From: Nemertoderma westbladi
Lineage: Eukaryota > Xenacoelomorpha > Nemertodermatida > Nemertodermatidae
Direction of reading: 5' to 3'
Length of the DNA: 36,130 bases
Assembly: GCA_032718475.1 (NCBI GenBank)
Contig: JAUCBJ010007398.1
Coordinates: 1-36,130, forward strand
Positions 9,025 to 20,077 of this stretch are shown here, piece by piece (the first letter of the stretch is position 1; each line of letters begins with the position of its first letter). Under the pieces are notes generated by a model. It was given only the letters and a program-made list of their open reading frames with translations, had not been told where the DNA came from and made no database searches. The translations under genes were made by a program, and so were the position numbers.

Positions 9025-10440
9025 AGAAATGAAAACAAATAAGTTGGTGCCAGTTCCCAAGAAGGGCAACCTAACACTCTATGGTTCTTTTCGGGGAATC
9101 TCATTGATCTCGATTGCTGCAAAGCTATAGGCCTACAATAGAATTCTATTAAATCGCATCAGGGATCCCATTGAGAGACTGCTCCGTGGAAATCAGAATG
9201 GGTTCCGTAAAGGTCGTGGGACCATGGAACCCATTTTGGCACTTAGAAGGATAATTGAAGAGTTATTAAAAAAGAAAAACAGGCATCTGGCTGTTATCTT
9301 TGTTGACTTCTTCAAGGCCTTTGATTCAGTCTCTCGCTCACGTATGTTCAGCATACTTTCATTATATGGGATTCTTGATGAAATTATTGCAGCAATCAGA
9401 TCAGTATACATCATTTGTGTCTACTGTTGACGGTGACACAGAACCATTTGAAGTGTTATGGGGCGTCCTCCAAGGAGACACACTTGCACCATTCTTGTTC
9501 ATTATTGTGGTTGACTATGTTCTACGCATGTCCTTAGATCATTATAATGATGATGGGGTGATGATAACTCCACCTACTGGCTCCAGAAGTCGACTAAATC
9601 CTGCCAAGTACCTAACTGATCTAGACTTTGCTGATGACTTAGGAGTACTCTCAGAATCATTAGAGGGAGCCCAACGGCTCCTCAGCTCATTAGAACATGC
9701 TGCTTCAAGTGTTGGTCTTTTTATTAACTCCAGAAAGACCAAAATTCTGACAGTTAACTTTGAAAGTCCTCAGCAAGTCTCTGATCGGATGAGCATAAGC
9801 TCAAAGGATGGTATGCTTGAGCATGTGGACGACTTCTGTTACCTGGGATCATGGATCCGGAAGTCAGGTGAGGACCTTCGAATACGTAAGGGAAAGGCAT
9901 GGGCAGCCTTGAATAGGCTTTCCAGGATTTGGAAGTCACCGAGAATTAATCGGAAACTTAAGGTCCGATTATTTAGAGCAGCAGTAGTTCCAGTACTCCT
10001 CTACGGGAGTCCATGCTGGGCTCTAACTGCTGAGGACACCAAATCTCTGGATGGCACATTCACAAGAATGCTACGCCGGGTTCATTGTGTCAAGTACAAT
10101 GCACACATCTCCAACGAGACACTATATAACATTGGAGGTGTCTCATTGGTTCCACCAAACTTGACACTAGAACAAAATCGCCTCCGCTTTGTAGGACATT
10201 GCTTTCGCCGTGAGGACCAGCCAGTGCATAATCATGTACTTTGGCAGCCTCATGGAGTGAATAAGCATGGTGGACAGCCCATGACTTTCTTGAGACGCAT
10301 CTTAAAGGACACTGGCCTTAAAGATGCGGATGATCTAGCAAATGTTATGGGTGATAGGGAGTTGTGGCGGTCAATTTTGTTGACAAGCCGGCACAGCATT
10401 CTTAAAAATGCAGCTGCAATGCAGCATGCCGATTCTAGTA
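9025..10440 (+). pseudogene. RTE-like non-LTR retrotransposon, 5'-truncated copy 1 (reverse transcriptase part)
   Basis: This copy corresponds to the second half of the ORF2 in the copy at 12900-16337 and begins at the point equivalent to 14894. It encodes the reverse transcriptase region: NQNGFRKGR, VIFVDFFKAFDSV, WGVLQGDTLAP and the catalytic FADD, then the C-terminal region with LRFVGHCFRRED. Three defects are seen. A 6-bp insertion at 9130-9135 brings in an in-frame TAG. An 11-bp net deletion near 9410 shifts the frame. A 1-bp deletion near 10370 changes the C-terminus. The short 3' end stops at ctagta. A perfect 9-bp repeat TATCATATT (9011-9019 and 10439-10447) may be the target duplication, although a few extra bases lie inside its 5' copy. 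Confidence 0.93.
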
Positions 10441-10450
10441 TCATATTCAT

Positions 10451-12400
10451 AGATAGATAGATTTATTTATACATTATGTAAAAACAATAACAAATACACC
10501 AAACAATGTACCGGTATAAAGGTATTGTCCAACATACCATATAGGATTACCCCTAAAGCTTTGCAGCTTATTTCCAAGGGGGTCCTTTATGTTACTTGGT
10601 TACATATATAATATTACACTACGCTAACCTAAACCAATATAAAACGTAATTACACTATGTACATGTACAACTTTACCGAGAGCGTGACAATGCCCGACTC
10701 AACGATAAAGATGTAATGTACAGAACAATTCAATATAAAACGTAATTACAGTATAAATAGTAAATAATTAATAAACTAATAACTTACTGTAGGACTATTG
10801 TACCTATTTTTACATTGCACACGGAGGTGAGATTTAACTGCAGATTTAAAAGAATTTTGATTATTTAGGTTTTTAATTTCATTAGGCAGAGCGTTCCAAT
10901 TTTTAATGCCGTTAAAAAAGAAAGTATCAGATTCGAAGGATTTACAATTCGGGAGGTAGAAGTTTGAAGCACTAGCTCTGGTACTGTAAGAGTGTGTATC
11001 GCGTACTCTGTTGAATTTTTGTTTTAGGTAATTGGGACATTTACCATTATACACTTTATGCACATGGTTAAGGCGTAGCTGCTTTAACTCTACTATCTAA
11101 GTTAAGTAGTCCAGATTCAGAAAAGTCATCGGGAGTTAGGTGGTGTCTAGGTTTGTAGTCTTTAATAAATCGTACTACTTTATTCTGAGCTACTTGTAAT
11201 TTACATTTAAGCTGTTTGGTTAAGCCTTCATACCAAGAAGAGCACGCATAGTCCATGTGACACTGTATTAAAGAAGAGCAAAGTAACTTGCGGGAGTCGA
11301 TGTTCAAACTATTTTTATTTCTGTATAGAAACCTAAGCCTACTGTTAACTTTCGAGAAAATATTTTTCACTGTACTTTCTCCTGATAAGCAGTTATCCAA
11401 TGTGGCGCCTAAATATTTAACTTCCTTTTTAGTTTCAATCTTATGTCCATTACTAGTGACTTCCAACTTAGTTACCTTTTTTAACTTTTTTTGGAACAAA
11501 ACAAAATACTTTCAGTCTTACCGTAGTGAATGGATAGCTTATTATCAACCAACCACTCATTACAGGATTCTAGAACTGCACTTAACTTTTGGGAAATATG
11601 GATAGGATCTTTATGAGAGAAAATAAGAGCACTGTCGTCGGCATATAAAATGAGTTTAAAATCGAGATCTATACTACTTATCATATCATTTACATACAGT
11701 AGCATACAAAAAGCAGAGGACCTAATATACTACCTTGCGGTACACCACAGGTAATCTCTTGTACAGTAGACTGCGATTTGCTAATGACTACAGTTTGACC
11801 TCTGTCTGACAGGTAGGACTTGAACCAGTCTATAGAACCTACACCCATCAGGCCTAACTTACCAAGCAGAATTTCGTGATCTACAGTATCGAAAGCCTTT
11901 TGTAGGTCCAACATTACCATACCAGTATATACAATACTTAAGATACTAACAGGTCTGTAATTACAGGGTTCTACTTTACTATTCTTTATATACAGAGGAA
12001 CAACCTTAGCTAATTTCAGTTCGTCTGGTACTACATTATCTACGATAGAGTAATTAATAATAAAAGTAATAGGCACTTTAAGTACTTCAGCACCATCCTT
12101 AAGAAAACGGGCAGGTATTAGGTCTAGACCGGTACTTTTTGAGGCTGATAGGCTAAGTAGATTTTGAAAACGAAATCCTCAGAAACGGGTTTTAAAAATA
12201 ACTTCTCTGAATTTTGTAACTTTTCTAAATAAAAATTATTTAGAGTTTCGGACCCTATACTATATTTATTACTTGATAACGGTAACTTCTTAACTAAATT
12301 AGAGGCAACATTAGTAAAATAATTATTAAATAAATTACTAACTAGAGTATGATCATGAATCAGCTTGTTCGCGCTTTTAGACCTTTAGCAGTTTAACCTG
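10451..12400 (-). pseudogene. CR1/Daphne-like (jockey-group) non-LTR retrotransposon, decayed
   Basis: Read on the minus strand, successive frames encode an RT upstream region with FNNYFTNVAS (near 12330), [44 protein letters not shown] and the catalytic YADD (near 11640). A thumb/C-terminal region follows with KYLGATLDN, HMDYACSSWYEG and FFNGIKNWNALP. These words are typical of CR1/Daphne-like or jockey-group reverse transcriptases of invertebrates. At least four frame breaks occur (near 12150, 11700, 11490 and 11065). A segment between YRPVSILS and LDLQKAF is missing, including the motif usually written GFR. No endonuclease domain is present, so it is 5'-truncated. About 300 bp of 3' sequence ends in a (CTAT)n tail at 10451-10460, abutting the tail of RTE copy 1. 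Confidence 0.88.
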
Positions 12401-12748
12401 CCAATTTTAGTTGTCCTCTTGTTTATAAATCGACTTTAGCCTTTACCAATTACCTAGTGTACTGAAGTTACATCAGCCGAAGCCAGTCCGTGCGCAGCGT
12501 ATGACCCACGGTGTGGGAGACTGGATTCGGATTCCTTGGGAGTTATTGCAGTGTAGACCTACTGTATTATTCGATTGATCACTACTATATAATCTCTGAC
12601 AACTATATTTACTTTCGGGGAAATATTAACAGTTCCTTTAGGACGTGGCGCTTTAAGTATAAAAACAGAGTTATGACTTATATTAATCACAACTAGATGG
12701 CCACAGAGTTTCGTAAATAGCGCATTCTTTAGGAGATGCTTTATTAAC
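12401..12748. other. Unassigned spacer
   Basis: I see no coding sequence or RNA that I can support. Confidence 0.4.
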
Positions 12749-12808
12749 CTTCACACTACTTCACACGACTTCACACTACTCCACACTACTTTACACTAGT
12801 TCGCACTA
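12749..12808. repeat. 10-bp tandem repeat CTTCACACTA, six copies
   Basis: Six consecutive 10-bp units (cttcacacta, cttcacacga, cttcacacta, ctccacacta, ctttacacta, gttcgcacta) with one or two changes each. Confidence 0.85.
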
Positions 12809-12921
12809 ATCTGCCGACCGTCACTGAATTTGATCATATATAAGGAGGATTGCAACTGACACACGTAGGGATTATGAAATAGCATTTAATTCACACAAAA
12901 CCACTATAATTTAAGTCGCAG

Positions 12922-13329
12922 TTGCTACCGGTAGACTCTATTCCTCTTACCTCACTAATCAAGAAGATTGACAGAATGTGTGGAATGGCAAACCAGGGTG
13001 TGGTATTTGCCCCGAGAGCTGACTCGGCAAAAAAGCACCCCCCAACCCCCACTATGGATTACATTAGCAATGCGGAGGTCCGGCCACTAGAGGCCAGTGG
13101 AATTACCGGACACAATTGGCCTCACAGGCGTCAGTTAACTCCTGACCGGCTGCCTGTCTCACCTCCTACTGGAGAGAGAGCAGCCAACAATTCTTTGAGT
13201 CCCTTTCCTGATGACCTTTCTGGCCCAAACCCTGGGTCACCAGGGAGGCCAGATTGTGATTGGAGAGGGATTCTGGAGTTGGAGGCTACTCTCATGTTCC
13301 ACCCCGACCAACAAAGCCATTGGTGAATC
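12922..13329 (+). CDS. Putative ORF1 of the RTE-like element (short, proline-rich)
   Basis: A 134-residue open frame precedes ORF2 and overlaps it by about 67 bp in a different frame. It is rich in Pro, Arg and Ser (for example PVSPPTGERA and PNPGSPGRPD) and shows no recognisable domain. Its first codon may not be the true start; an ATG at about 13054 (MDYISN) is an alternative. RTE-type elements often carry a small ORF1 of unclear function overlapping ORF2, which fits this position. With no second copy of this region in the window, coding cannot be tested by comparison. Confidence 0.5.
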
Positions 13330-16298
13330 TGAGGCAAGTCACTAGACTAGCCTCAGTAAACACCCTAACACTCGGGTCCCCAATGCGACAAGGTGAGCTG
13401 ACTGCCTTGGCAGATAAGCTTTCTCTTAGCGCAGTGGGTGTTCAAGAGCACCGAATGCAGACTGGACAGACTGATGAGGTTCTGATTAAGGACATGGGGG
13501 GCGGTTGGCGACTCGCCCTCGCGTCAGCAGATGATAGTGGTAATGGTGGAATTGGTCTATTGATGAATCCAACTGCACATGCAGCATTGGACAAAATAGA
13601 CCAAATCTCTAACCGCATCATCCGTTGCCACTTCTCATGTTCTGGAAGACTGGCTAAGAAGTTTCCTAAGGTGGTTCTGATTGTGTGCTACTCTCCAACT
13701 AGTGTTGCCCCTGTAGAGGAGGTGGAAAATTTCTACCACAATCTACAAGCAGCAACTGATGGAGTGGATCAGCATGCATTCTTAACATTCCTGGGAGACT
13801 TTAATGCAAGTCTGCATCAATCACCTACATCGCCCTGGGTCTATAGCAATAGTGTTAACCGAAATTCTGTCCATCTTCAGGATTTTATCTCTGGAAATGG
13901 ATTGTTTTCGGCTGGAACCCAGTTCAAGAAGCGAACTGGAAAGCTATGGACTCATAGTGGACCCAGTGGTCACAAGTCCCAGATAGACCATATTCTGTTT
14001 CGTAGGAAATACAGGAGCTCTATACAAGACTGTAATGCATTTACACTTCGACCCTTCTCCAGTGATCACCGCCTTATTGTGGCCAAGGTAAGACTTAGTC
14101 TGCGTGCTAGCAGAACAACGAAATCTGCCTTGCCACGGCATGACTGGTCCTCTCTGTTGCAACAGCCAAGTGTGAGATCCAGCTTCACACTACAGCTGAG
14201 CAACAGGTATGAGGCTCTTGCCTCTGAGGCGGCAGATCACTGTGAGGGCTATACTGCCTTTACAGAAGCAGTTAAGTTAGCAGCTGCAGAAACAGTTCCT
14301 GTATACCCTCGAAACAGGAAAAGGGCCCCCTGGACTGACAACAAAATTCAGAAGTGCCGAAATGACCTTCATAAGGCGCAGAAAGAGTCCCGACTCAAAC
14401 AGACTACAGCGGCCAAGAATGCAGTTAAAGCTGCATCTAGGTCCCTGAACAGGCAGTACTCTGTTAATCTACAGGAGCTAATAAACCAACAGGTTGATGC
14501 CATCAATGATGCTGACGACAGCAGGCAATCATCCCAGGCATGGAAATCGATCAATCTGCTTACTGGGCGGAAAAGCCAACCAACCACCAAGGTTAAGGCT
14601 GAATCACCAGCCGATCGCCTCAATGGTTGGAAAGCCCACTTTGAAAAGCTCCTCAATAATGACAGGGTATTGCCTGATAACTTTATAGAAGTAAAAGTGT
14701 CTGAGTCTGTACTCCCAGATATTCCCATTGGCGATATCTCCTTTGCAGAAGTGAAGGCTGCTGCAAAGAGCATTAAGACCAATCGTGCCAGTGGAGTAGA
14801 TGGTGTTCCCCCTGAGGTCTTTAAAATACCTGAGTGTTTAAAGCTCATCTATCCCATCATAGTAGACATGTACCGTACAACAAGAGTCCCACAAGAAATG
14901 AAAACAAATAAGTTGGTGCCAGTTCCCAAGAAGGGCAACCTAACACTCTATGGTTCTTTTCGGGGAATCTCATTGATCTCGATTGCTGCAAAGCTATACA
15001 ATAGGATTCTATTAAATCGCATCAGGGATCCCATTGAGAGACTGCTCCGTGGAAATCAGAATGGGTTCCGTAAAGGTCGTGGGACCATGGAGCCCATTTT
15101 GGCACTTAGAAGGATAATTGAGGAATTATCAAAAAAGAAAGACAGGCATCTGGCTGTTATCTTTGTTGACTTCTTCAAGGCCTTTGATTCAGTCTCTCGG
15201 TCACGTATGACGTATGTTCAGCATACTTTCATTATATGGGATTCCTGATGAAATTATTGCAGCAATCAGATCAGTATACGATGGTTCGACAACATTTGTG
15301 TCTACTGTTGACGGTGACACAGAACCATTTGAAGTGTTATGGGGCGTCCTCCAAGGAGACACACTTGCACCATTCTTGTTCATTATTGTGGTTGACTATG
15401 TTCTACGCATGTCCTTAGATCATCATAATGATGATGGGGTGATGATAACTCCACCTACTGGCTCCAGAAGTCGAGGAAATCCTGCCAAGTACCTAACTGA
15501 TCTAGACTTTGCTGATGACTTAGGAGTACTCTCAGAATCATTAGAGGGAGCCAAACGGCTCCTCAGCTCATTAGAACATGCTGCTTCTAGTGTTGGTCTT
15601 TTTATTAACTCAATAAAGACCAAAATTCTGACAGTTAACTTTGAAAGTCCTCAGCAAGTCTCTGATCGGATGAGCATAAGCTCAAAGGATGGTATGCTTG
15701 AGCATGTGGACGACTTCTGTTACCTGGGATCATGGATCCGGAAGTCAGGTGAGGACCTTCGAATACGTAAGGGAAAGGCATGGGCAGCCTTGAATAGGCT
15801 TTCCAGGATTTGGAAGTCACCTAGAATTAATCGGAAACTTAAGGTCCGATTATTTAGAGCAGCAGTAGTTCCAGTACTCCTCTACGGGAGTCCATGCTGG
15901 GCTCTAACTGCTGAGGACACCAAATCTCTGGATGGCACATTCACAAGAATGCTACGCCGGGTACATTGTGTCAAGTACAATGCAGCAATGCACACATCTC
16001 CAACCAGACACTATATAACATTGGAGGTGTCTCATTGGTTCCCCCAAGCTTGACACTAGAACAAAATCGCCTCCGCTTTGCAGGACATTGCTTTCGCCGT
16101 GAGGACCAGCCAGTGCATAATCTTGTACTTTGGCAGCCTCATGGAGTGAATAAGCATGGTGGACAGCCCATGACTTTCTTGAGGCGCATCTTAAAGGACA
16201 CTGGCCTTAAAGATGCGGATGATCTAGCAAATGTCATGGGTGATAGGGAGTTGTGGTGGTGCAATTTTGTTGACAAGCCGGCACAGCATTCTTAAAAA
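13260..16298 (+). pseudogene. ORF2: AP endonuclease plus reverse transcriptase, two frameshifts
   Basis: The first frame (13260-15248, 662 residues) opens at a TTG; the first in-frame ATG is at 13383. It holds an endonuclease/exonuclease/phosphatase fold: QEHR with Glu63, GDFNA with Asp180 and Asn182, QIDHI with Asp243, and SSDHR with Asp269-His270. These are the catalytic positions of AP-like LINE endonucleases, which nick the target DNA for target-primed reverse transcription. The RT begins around residue 500 with ASGVDGVP, then FRGISL, QNGFRKGR and VDFFKAFD. A 7-bp tandem duplication at about 15205-15212 shifts the frame. The RT continues from 15214 with QGDTLAP and FADD. An 8-bp insertion near 15984 shifts it again, and the C-terminal region finishes in the frame ending at 16295. 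Intact frames at matching places in copies 1 and 3 show both events are private to this copy. Confidence 0.92.
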
Positions 16299-17012
16299 TG
16301 CAGCTGCAATGCAGCATGCCGATCCTAGTAGTAGTAGCGCTAATTTCTGTCTTATAAGCTGTACATATACTAATTCGTTTATTGTTTTGGTTAGATTCAA
16401 CCCGTCTGTAACCTGTGTTTTTTGTGAAAACCTGATATTCTTCACATGGGGGTAACTGCAAAGTGAAATATAAAGGCAGAAAGTCTGGTATTCTTCACAT
16501 GGGCCTAAATATACTTATTAAAAATAATATAATTAAATTTATAAGAAAAATAATATCAGTATCATAAATAAATAAATAAATATACAGTATCATAAAAATC
16601 ATTATTAAAACTTAATAAATTATTATTAATAAAATAATAATAGTATTATTATAATTATATCAAATTATTAATAAATGTACATAGACGAACCCTAATTAAG
16701 TAGTTAAACACTTAATTTTCAAAACCAATTTATTACATAATAAAGCCATGATGCAATGTAAGCCCTGCCGTCTCGGGGTAGTTTATAATGACTAATAAAC
16801 TTCTAAATCTCTCCTGAATACTAATAGTAATATATACTGAAAACTGACTACTCTTAACAGGGGTAGGGGGTTAAAGGTGCCAGACAGGTAAGTATGGTGA
16901 TAGCAAGCAGCCTTGGAAGTTGGAACTATCCAATATCCATCTGAGGCACCAATTAACTGCAGTAAGCCTATCAGGAATCTATAGACATCTACACAATGAT
17001 TGGACCAAAGGC

Positions 17013-17042
17013 GCGACCTTTACTAACATTAGTAAAGGTCGC
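17013..17042. repeat. Perfect 14-bp inverted repeat with 2-nt loop
   Basis: GCGACCTTTACTAA, then ca, then its exact complement. It is a strong cruciform or RNA-hairpin former. No U-tract follows, and no gene end lies nearby. Confidence 0.9.
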
Positions 17043-17268
17043 ATTGGGTTGGACACTGACTCATCCCTCCACTACTACTACTACTACTGTACTATGGCTA
17101 TCACCCATTGAAGTCTCTGTGCTGTCAATCACTTATTCCTTTAGAAGTTTATGTAGGTACTTTACTGGGATTGATACATATTAGATTGGTCGCTGGCTGA
17201 GGCTAGTCCAGATATAATATATTAGGAAGGCACTCTGGCTGTGACTGGGCGGCAAATTGATTCAACTG

Positions 17269-17286
17269 GGCGGCACTTGTGCCGCC
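17269..17286. repeat. Perfect 8-bp inverted repeat GGCGGCAC-tt-GTGCCGCC
   Basis: A GC-rich hairpin about 23 bp before the truncation point of RTE copy 3. Confidence 0.85.
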
Positions 17287-17308
17287 TAGTGGCAAAGTTA
17301 AACGAGGC

Positions 17309-18354
17309 TATGATGGTTCGACAACATTTGTGTCTACTGTTGACGGTGACACAGAACCATTTGAAGTGTTATGGGGCGTCCTCCAAGGAGACACACTTGC
17401 ACCATTCTTGTTCATTATTGTGGTTGACTATGTTCTACGCATGTCCTTAGATCATCATAATGATGATGGGGTGATGATAACTCCACCTACTGGGTCCAGA
17501 AGTCGAGGAAATCCTGCCAAGTACCTAACTGATCTAGACTTTGCTGATGACTTAGGAGTACTCTCAGAATCATTAGAGGGAGCCCAGCGGCTCCTCAGCT
17601 CATTAGAACATGCTGCTTCTAGTGTTGGTCTTTTTATTAACTCCAGAAAGACCAAAATTCTGACAGTTAACTTTGAAAATCCTCAGCAAGTCTCTGATCG
17701 GATGAGCATAAGCTCAAAGGATGGTATGCTTGAGCATGTGGACGACTTCTGTTACCTGGGATCATGGATCCGGAAGTCAGGTGAGGACCTTCGAATACGT
17801 AAGGGAAAGGCATGGGCAGCCTTGAATAGGCTTTCCAGGATTTGGAAGTCACCTAGAATTAATCGGAAACTTAAGGTCCGATTATTTAGAGCAGCAGTAG
17901 TTCCAGTACTCCTCTACGGGAGTCCATGCTGGGCTCTAACTGCTGAGGACACCAAATCTCTGGATGGCACGTTCACAAGAATGCTACGCCGGGTACATTG
18001 TGTCAAGTACAATGCACACATCTCCAACCAGACACTATATAACATTGGAGGTGTCTCATTGGTTCCCCCAAGCTTGACACTAGAACAAAATCGCCTCCGC
18101 TTTGCAGGACATTGCTTTCGCCGTGAGGACCAGCCAGTGCATAATCTTGTACTTTGGCAGCCTCATGGAGTGAATAAGCATGGTGGACAGCCCATGACTT
18201 TCTTGAGACGCATCTTAAAGGACACTGGCCTTAAAGATGCGGATGATCTAGCAAATGTCATGGGTGATAGGGAGTTGTGGCGGTGCAATTTTGTTGACAA
18301 GCCGGCACAGCATTCTTAAAAATGCAGCTGCAATGCAGCATGCCGATCCTAGTA
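17309..18354 (+). mobile_element. RTE-like non-LTR retrotransposon, 5'-truncated copy 3
   Basis: Nearly identical to 15275-16330 but without its second frameshift. It begins inside the reverse transcriptase at the GSTTFVSTVDGD segment and ends at ctagta, 35 bp after the stop. 5' truncation is the usual outcome of incomplete target-primed reverse transcription. I found no clear target duplication. Confidence 0.92.
17312..18319 (+). pseudogene. C-terminal part of RTE ORF2, frame intact
   Basis: An open frame from upstream of the truncation point to the stop at 18317-18319 encodes QGDTLAPFLF, the catalytic FADD, KTKILTVNF and the C-terminal MLRRVHCVKY...RLRFAGHCFRRED region. It lacks the endonuclease and the first RT motifs, including the Asp of FVDFFKAFD, so it cannot be active. 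The unbroken frame and near identity to copy 2 point to a recent insertion. Confidence 0.88.
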
Positions 18355-19030
18355 AGAAGATTGAGGGGTTTATGATTATTTACGGTATTCTCCAAATATA
18401 ACATCAATATCCATTAATATAACAACAATTAATACTATAACAGAAGTAAAATAATGCGGTGAACAGTCAGTATGTGTTAGATAGTAAACAAAGATAAAAT
18501 GAGTATAAAATAAGCAATGTTACGAGTTAATAGATTTACGTTCTTATAACCAAGGCCATCTGATGTTCCTAGGCCAAAGTATGAAACTTCCGCACAGAAG
18601 CACAGAAATTCTGAGTTGTTCTGATTATCAGAAAAAGGTAAACAAAGACCGTAATGCATTGCGCGAGTTTCCATGGTTTCTGTTAGCCATAAAGTGAAAA
18701 TTGCTCTGATTGGCTGAATAAGACAGAACAAAGAACTTCCACGTCCACAAAGAATCAGCTGACAGATTTCGTCATCTTGGTTCTAATTCCTTCCCGTCGC
18801 ATAGTTGGATAATTTTAGGGCTATTTTAGAGTATTCTGCGCATTGCGTAAAAATGACTTGTTATGTCCGCAAAAGCTTCTACACCGCTCCCAGAAAATGG
18901 GATTTAAGTATATAAAATATAAAAAATCACAGTTTCTAAAATACAAAAATACTCTAAACTATTAGTCCTTCTTTCGTGAACAGCGTTTACGAAGTTTTTT
19001 GAGGCTAGTAAGATTCTTCTTCTCTTTGGA
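18355..19030. other. Unassigned sequence, possibly including the tail of the minus-strand pseudogene
   Basis: Mostly AT-rich. On the minus strand, 19030-18960 encodes a short lysine/arginine-rich frame (SLKKLRKRCSRKKD then stop). It may be the displaced C-terminus of the pseudogene at 24150-20815, if the inverted-repeat element 19031-20808 inserted into it. Otherwise nothing is recognised. Confidence 0.35.
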
Positions 19031-19190
19031 GCGTTTTCGTTGGTTTCATGTGAAAGAGCATGTGAAAAAACCCCAGAGAGCAATTTTACTTAAAAAAAAT
19101 TAATATTGGCCGAGTTATAGCGATTTTTAAACGCGAAATTAGCAACGTCGAAAAATCAGGCCGTTTCAGAAAACTGCACTAGTGACATCA
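19031..19190. repeat. Left terminal inverted repeat
   Basis: Pairs with 20647-20808. Differences are scattered single bases and small A/T-run indels, consistent with an aged copy. Confidence 0.88.
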
Positions 19191-19672
19191 CTGCAGCAGT
19201 AAATGTTCATTGGTTACTATACAATATAAATCTCTTAGTAACTAAAATAAATTGTGTAGCTAATATTTATTTAGTGTGTTTTTGTGTTGTGTTAAGAATA
19301 CATTATTTGATATCTTAATGTGGAAATTGATTCATGACAAGTTAATTATTCCAGAATAATAATTATTTTTCCCAAACTATACAGTTGTTAGCTATAAAAA
19401 TAAATCATATTTTGTAGCTAAAACTACCAGGTGGTAGAAATCCAGTAGCTTATTGATGTTTTATTACTTTTTTTTTTATTAGTTTTATACTTAGATTACT
19501 TTGGATTAGATTGTGGATTCGCACTTAGTTAGTAGATAGTGGACATAGTTAGTCCATGTAGCTGTAATGGATGACGTAGTAAAAATATCTTCAGCTGCCA
19601 TCTCAATACAACCAGCATTAATCAGAATTTAGTTGAACTATAACTACTGTATAATTTACATTTTTTAATTAT

Positions 19673-20077
19673 CTATTTTTTTACAATTTTGGGAAATATA
19701 TATTCCTTCCAGAAGCTACGACTACTTTTCAGTAAACTTTGCATGTATATGGAATCATATGATACTTCAACTATTTTCACTTCGCCATTTATTTCAAAAG
19801 ATGGATCTGCGACGCTAAACAAGGCCCATTGATTATTGCAAAGAAGCATTTGAAGTTGGATTTGTGCCATGAATTTAGCGCTTACGATATTCGATTGTGT
19901 AAGATAAGATTTTTGAATGGCATGTTTTGATGTTGGACATTTTACTTCTACCACATGCGTTTGTGTAATGGCATCTGAAATGGCATCAAAAAATAAAATT
20001 TTGTGGTATTTTATAAAAACACTAGCTACAATATTAAAACAGTACATACCATTGAAAACAATAGCTACCACAAACAT
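19673..20077 (-). CDS. YqaJ/lambda-exonuclease-like nuclease fragment
   Basis: The 134-residue frame carries VVEVKCPTS at 42-50 (the ExK of the restriction-endonuclease-like fold, Glu44 and Lys46). It then has KFMAQIQLQMLLCN at 68-81 (the Gln-rich helix typical of YqaJ recombinase nucleases), a beta segment ending VEVSYDSI, and a final FWKEYIFPKI. These match the order of the YqaJ/lambda-exonuclease family, 5'-3' exonucleases also known fused to or carried by eukaryotic transposons. The N-terminal part with the upstream catalytic Asp (often SPDG) is missing, and no start beyond 20077 restores it, so this is probably a remnant. It lies alone inside the inverted-repeat element. Confidence 0.68.
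   Translation of the reverse strand: MFVVAIVFNGMYCFNIVASVFIKYHKILFFDAISDAITQTHVVEVKCPTSKHAIQKSYLTQSNIVSAKFMAQIQLQMLLCNNQWALFSVADPSFEINGEVKIVEVSYDSIYMQSLLKSSRSFWKEYIFPKIVKK

Larger units (their letters stand above)
12900..16337 (+). mobile_element. RTE-like non-LTR retrotransposon, longest copy (copy 2)
   Basis: A proline-rich short ORF1 overlaps a long ORF2 with an AP-type endonuclease followed by a reverse transcriptase. The 3' untranslated region is only about 35 bp and ends in a short (GTA)n run. A tiny 3' UTR, a short overlapping ORF1 and a short-repeat tail fit the RTE clade. The 5' boundary is approximate because the other two copies are truncated and give nothing to compare. ORF2 carries two frameshifts, so this copy is not autonomous as it stands. 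Confidence 0.88.
16338..17308. other. Spacer between RTE copies: AT-rich, with hairpins and microsatellites
   Basis: No gene is seen. A 51-bp-spaced direct repeat of tattcttcacatggg occurs near 16435 and 16486. AT-rich DNA with (AAAT)n near 16565 follows, and an (ACT)n run lies at about 17070-17090. The motif ctgggcggca occurs twice near 17245 and 17266. Confidence 0.55.

Noticed and set aside
14369-14848. Minus-strand 159-residue ORF inside the RTE element
   Set aside because: It is the antisense of the well-supported ORF2.
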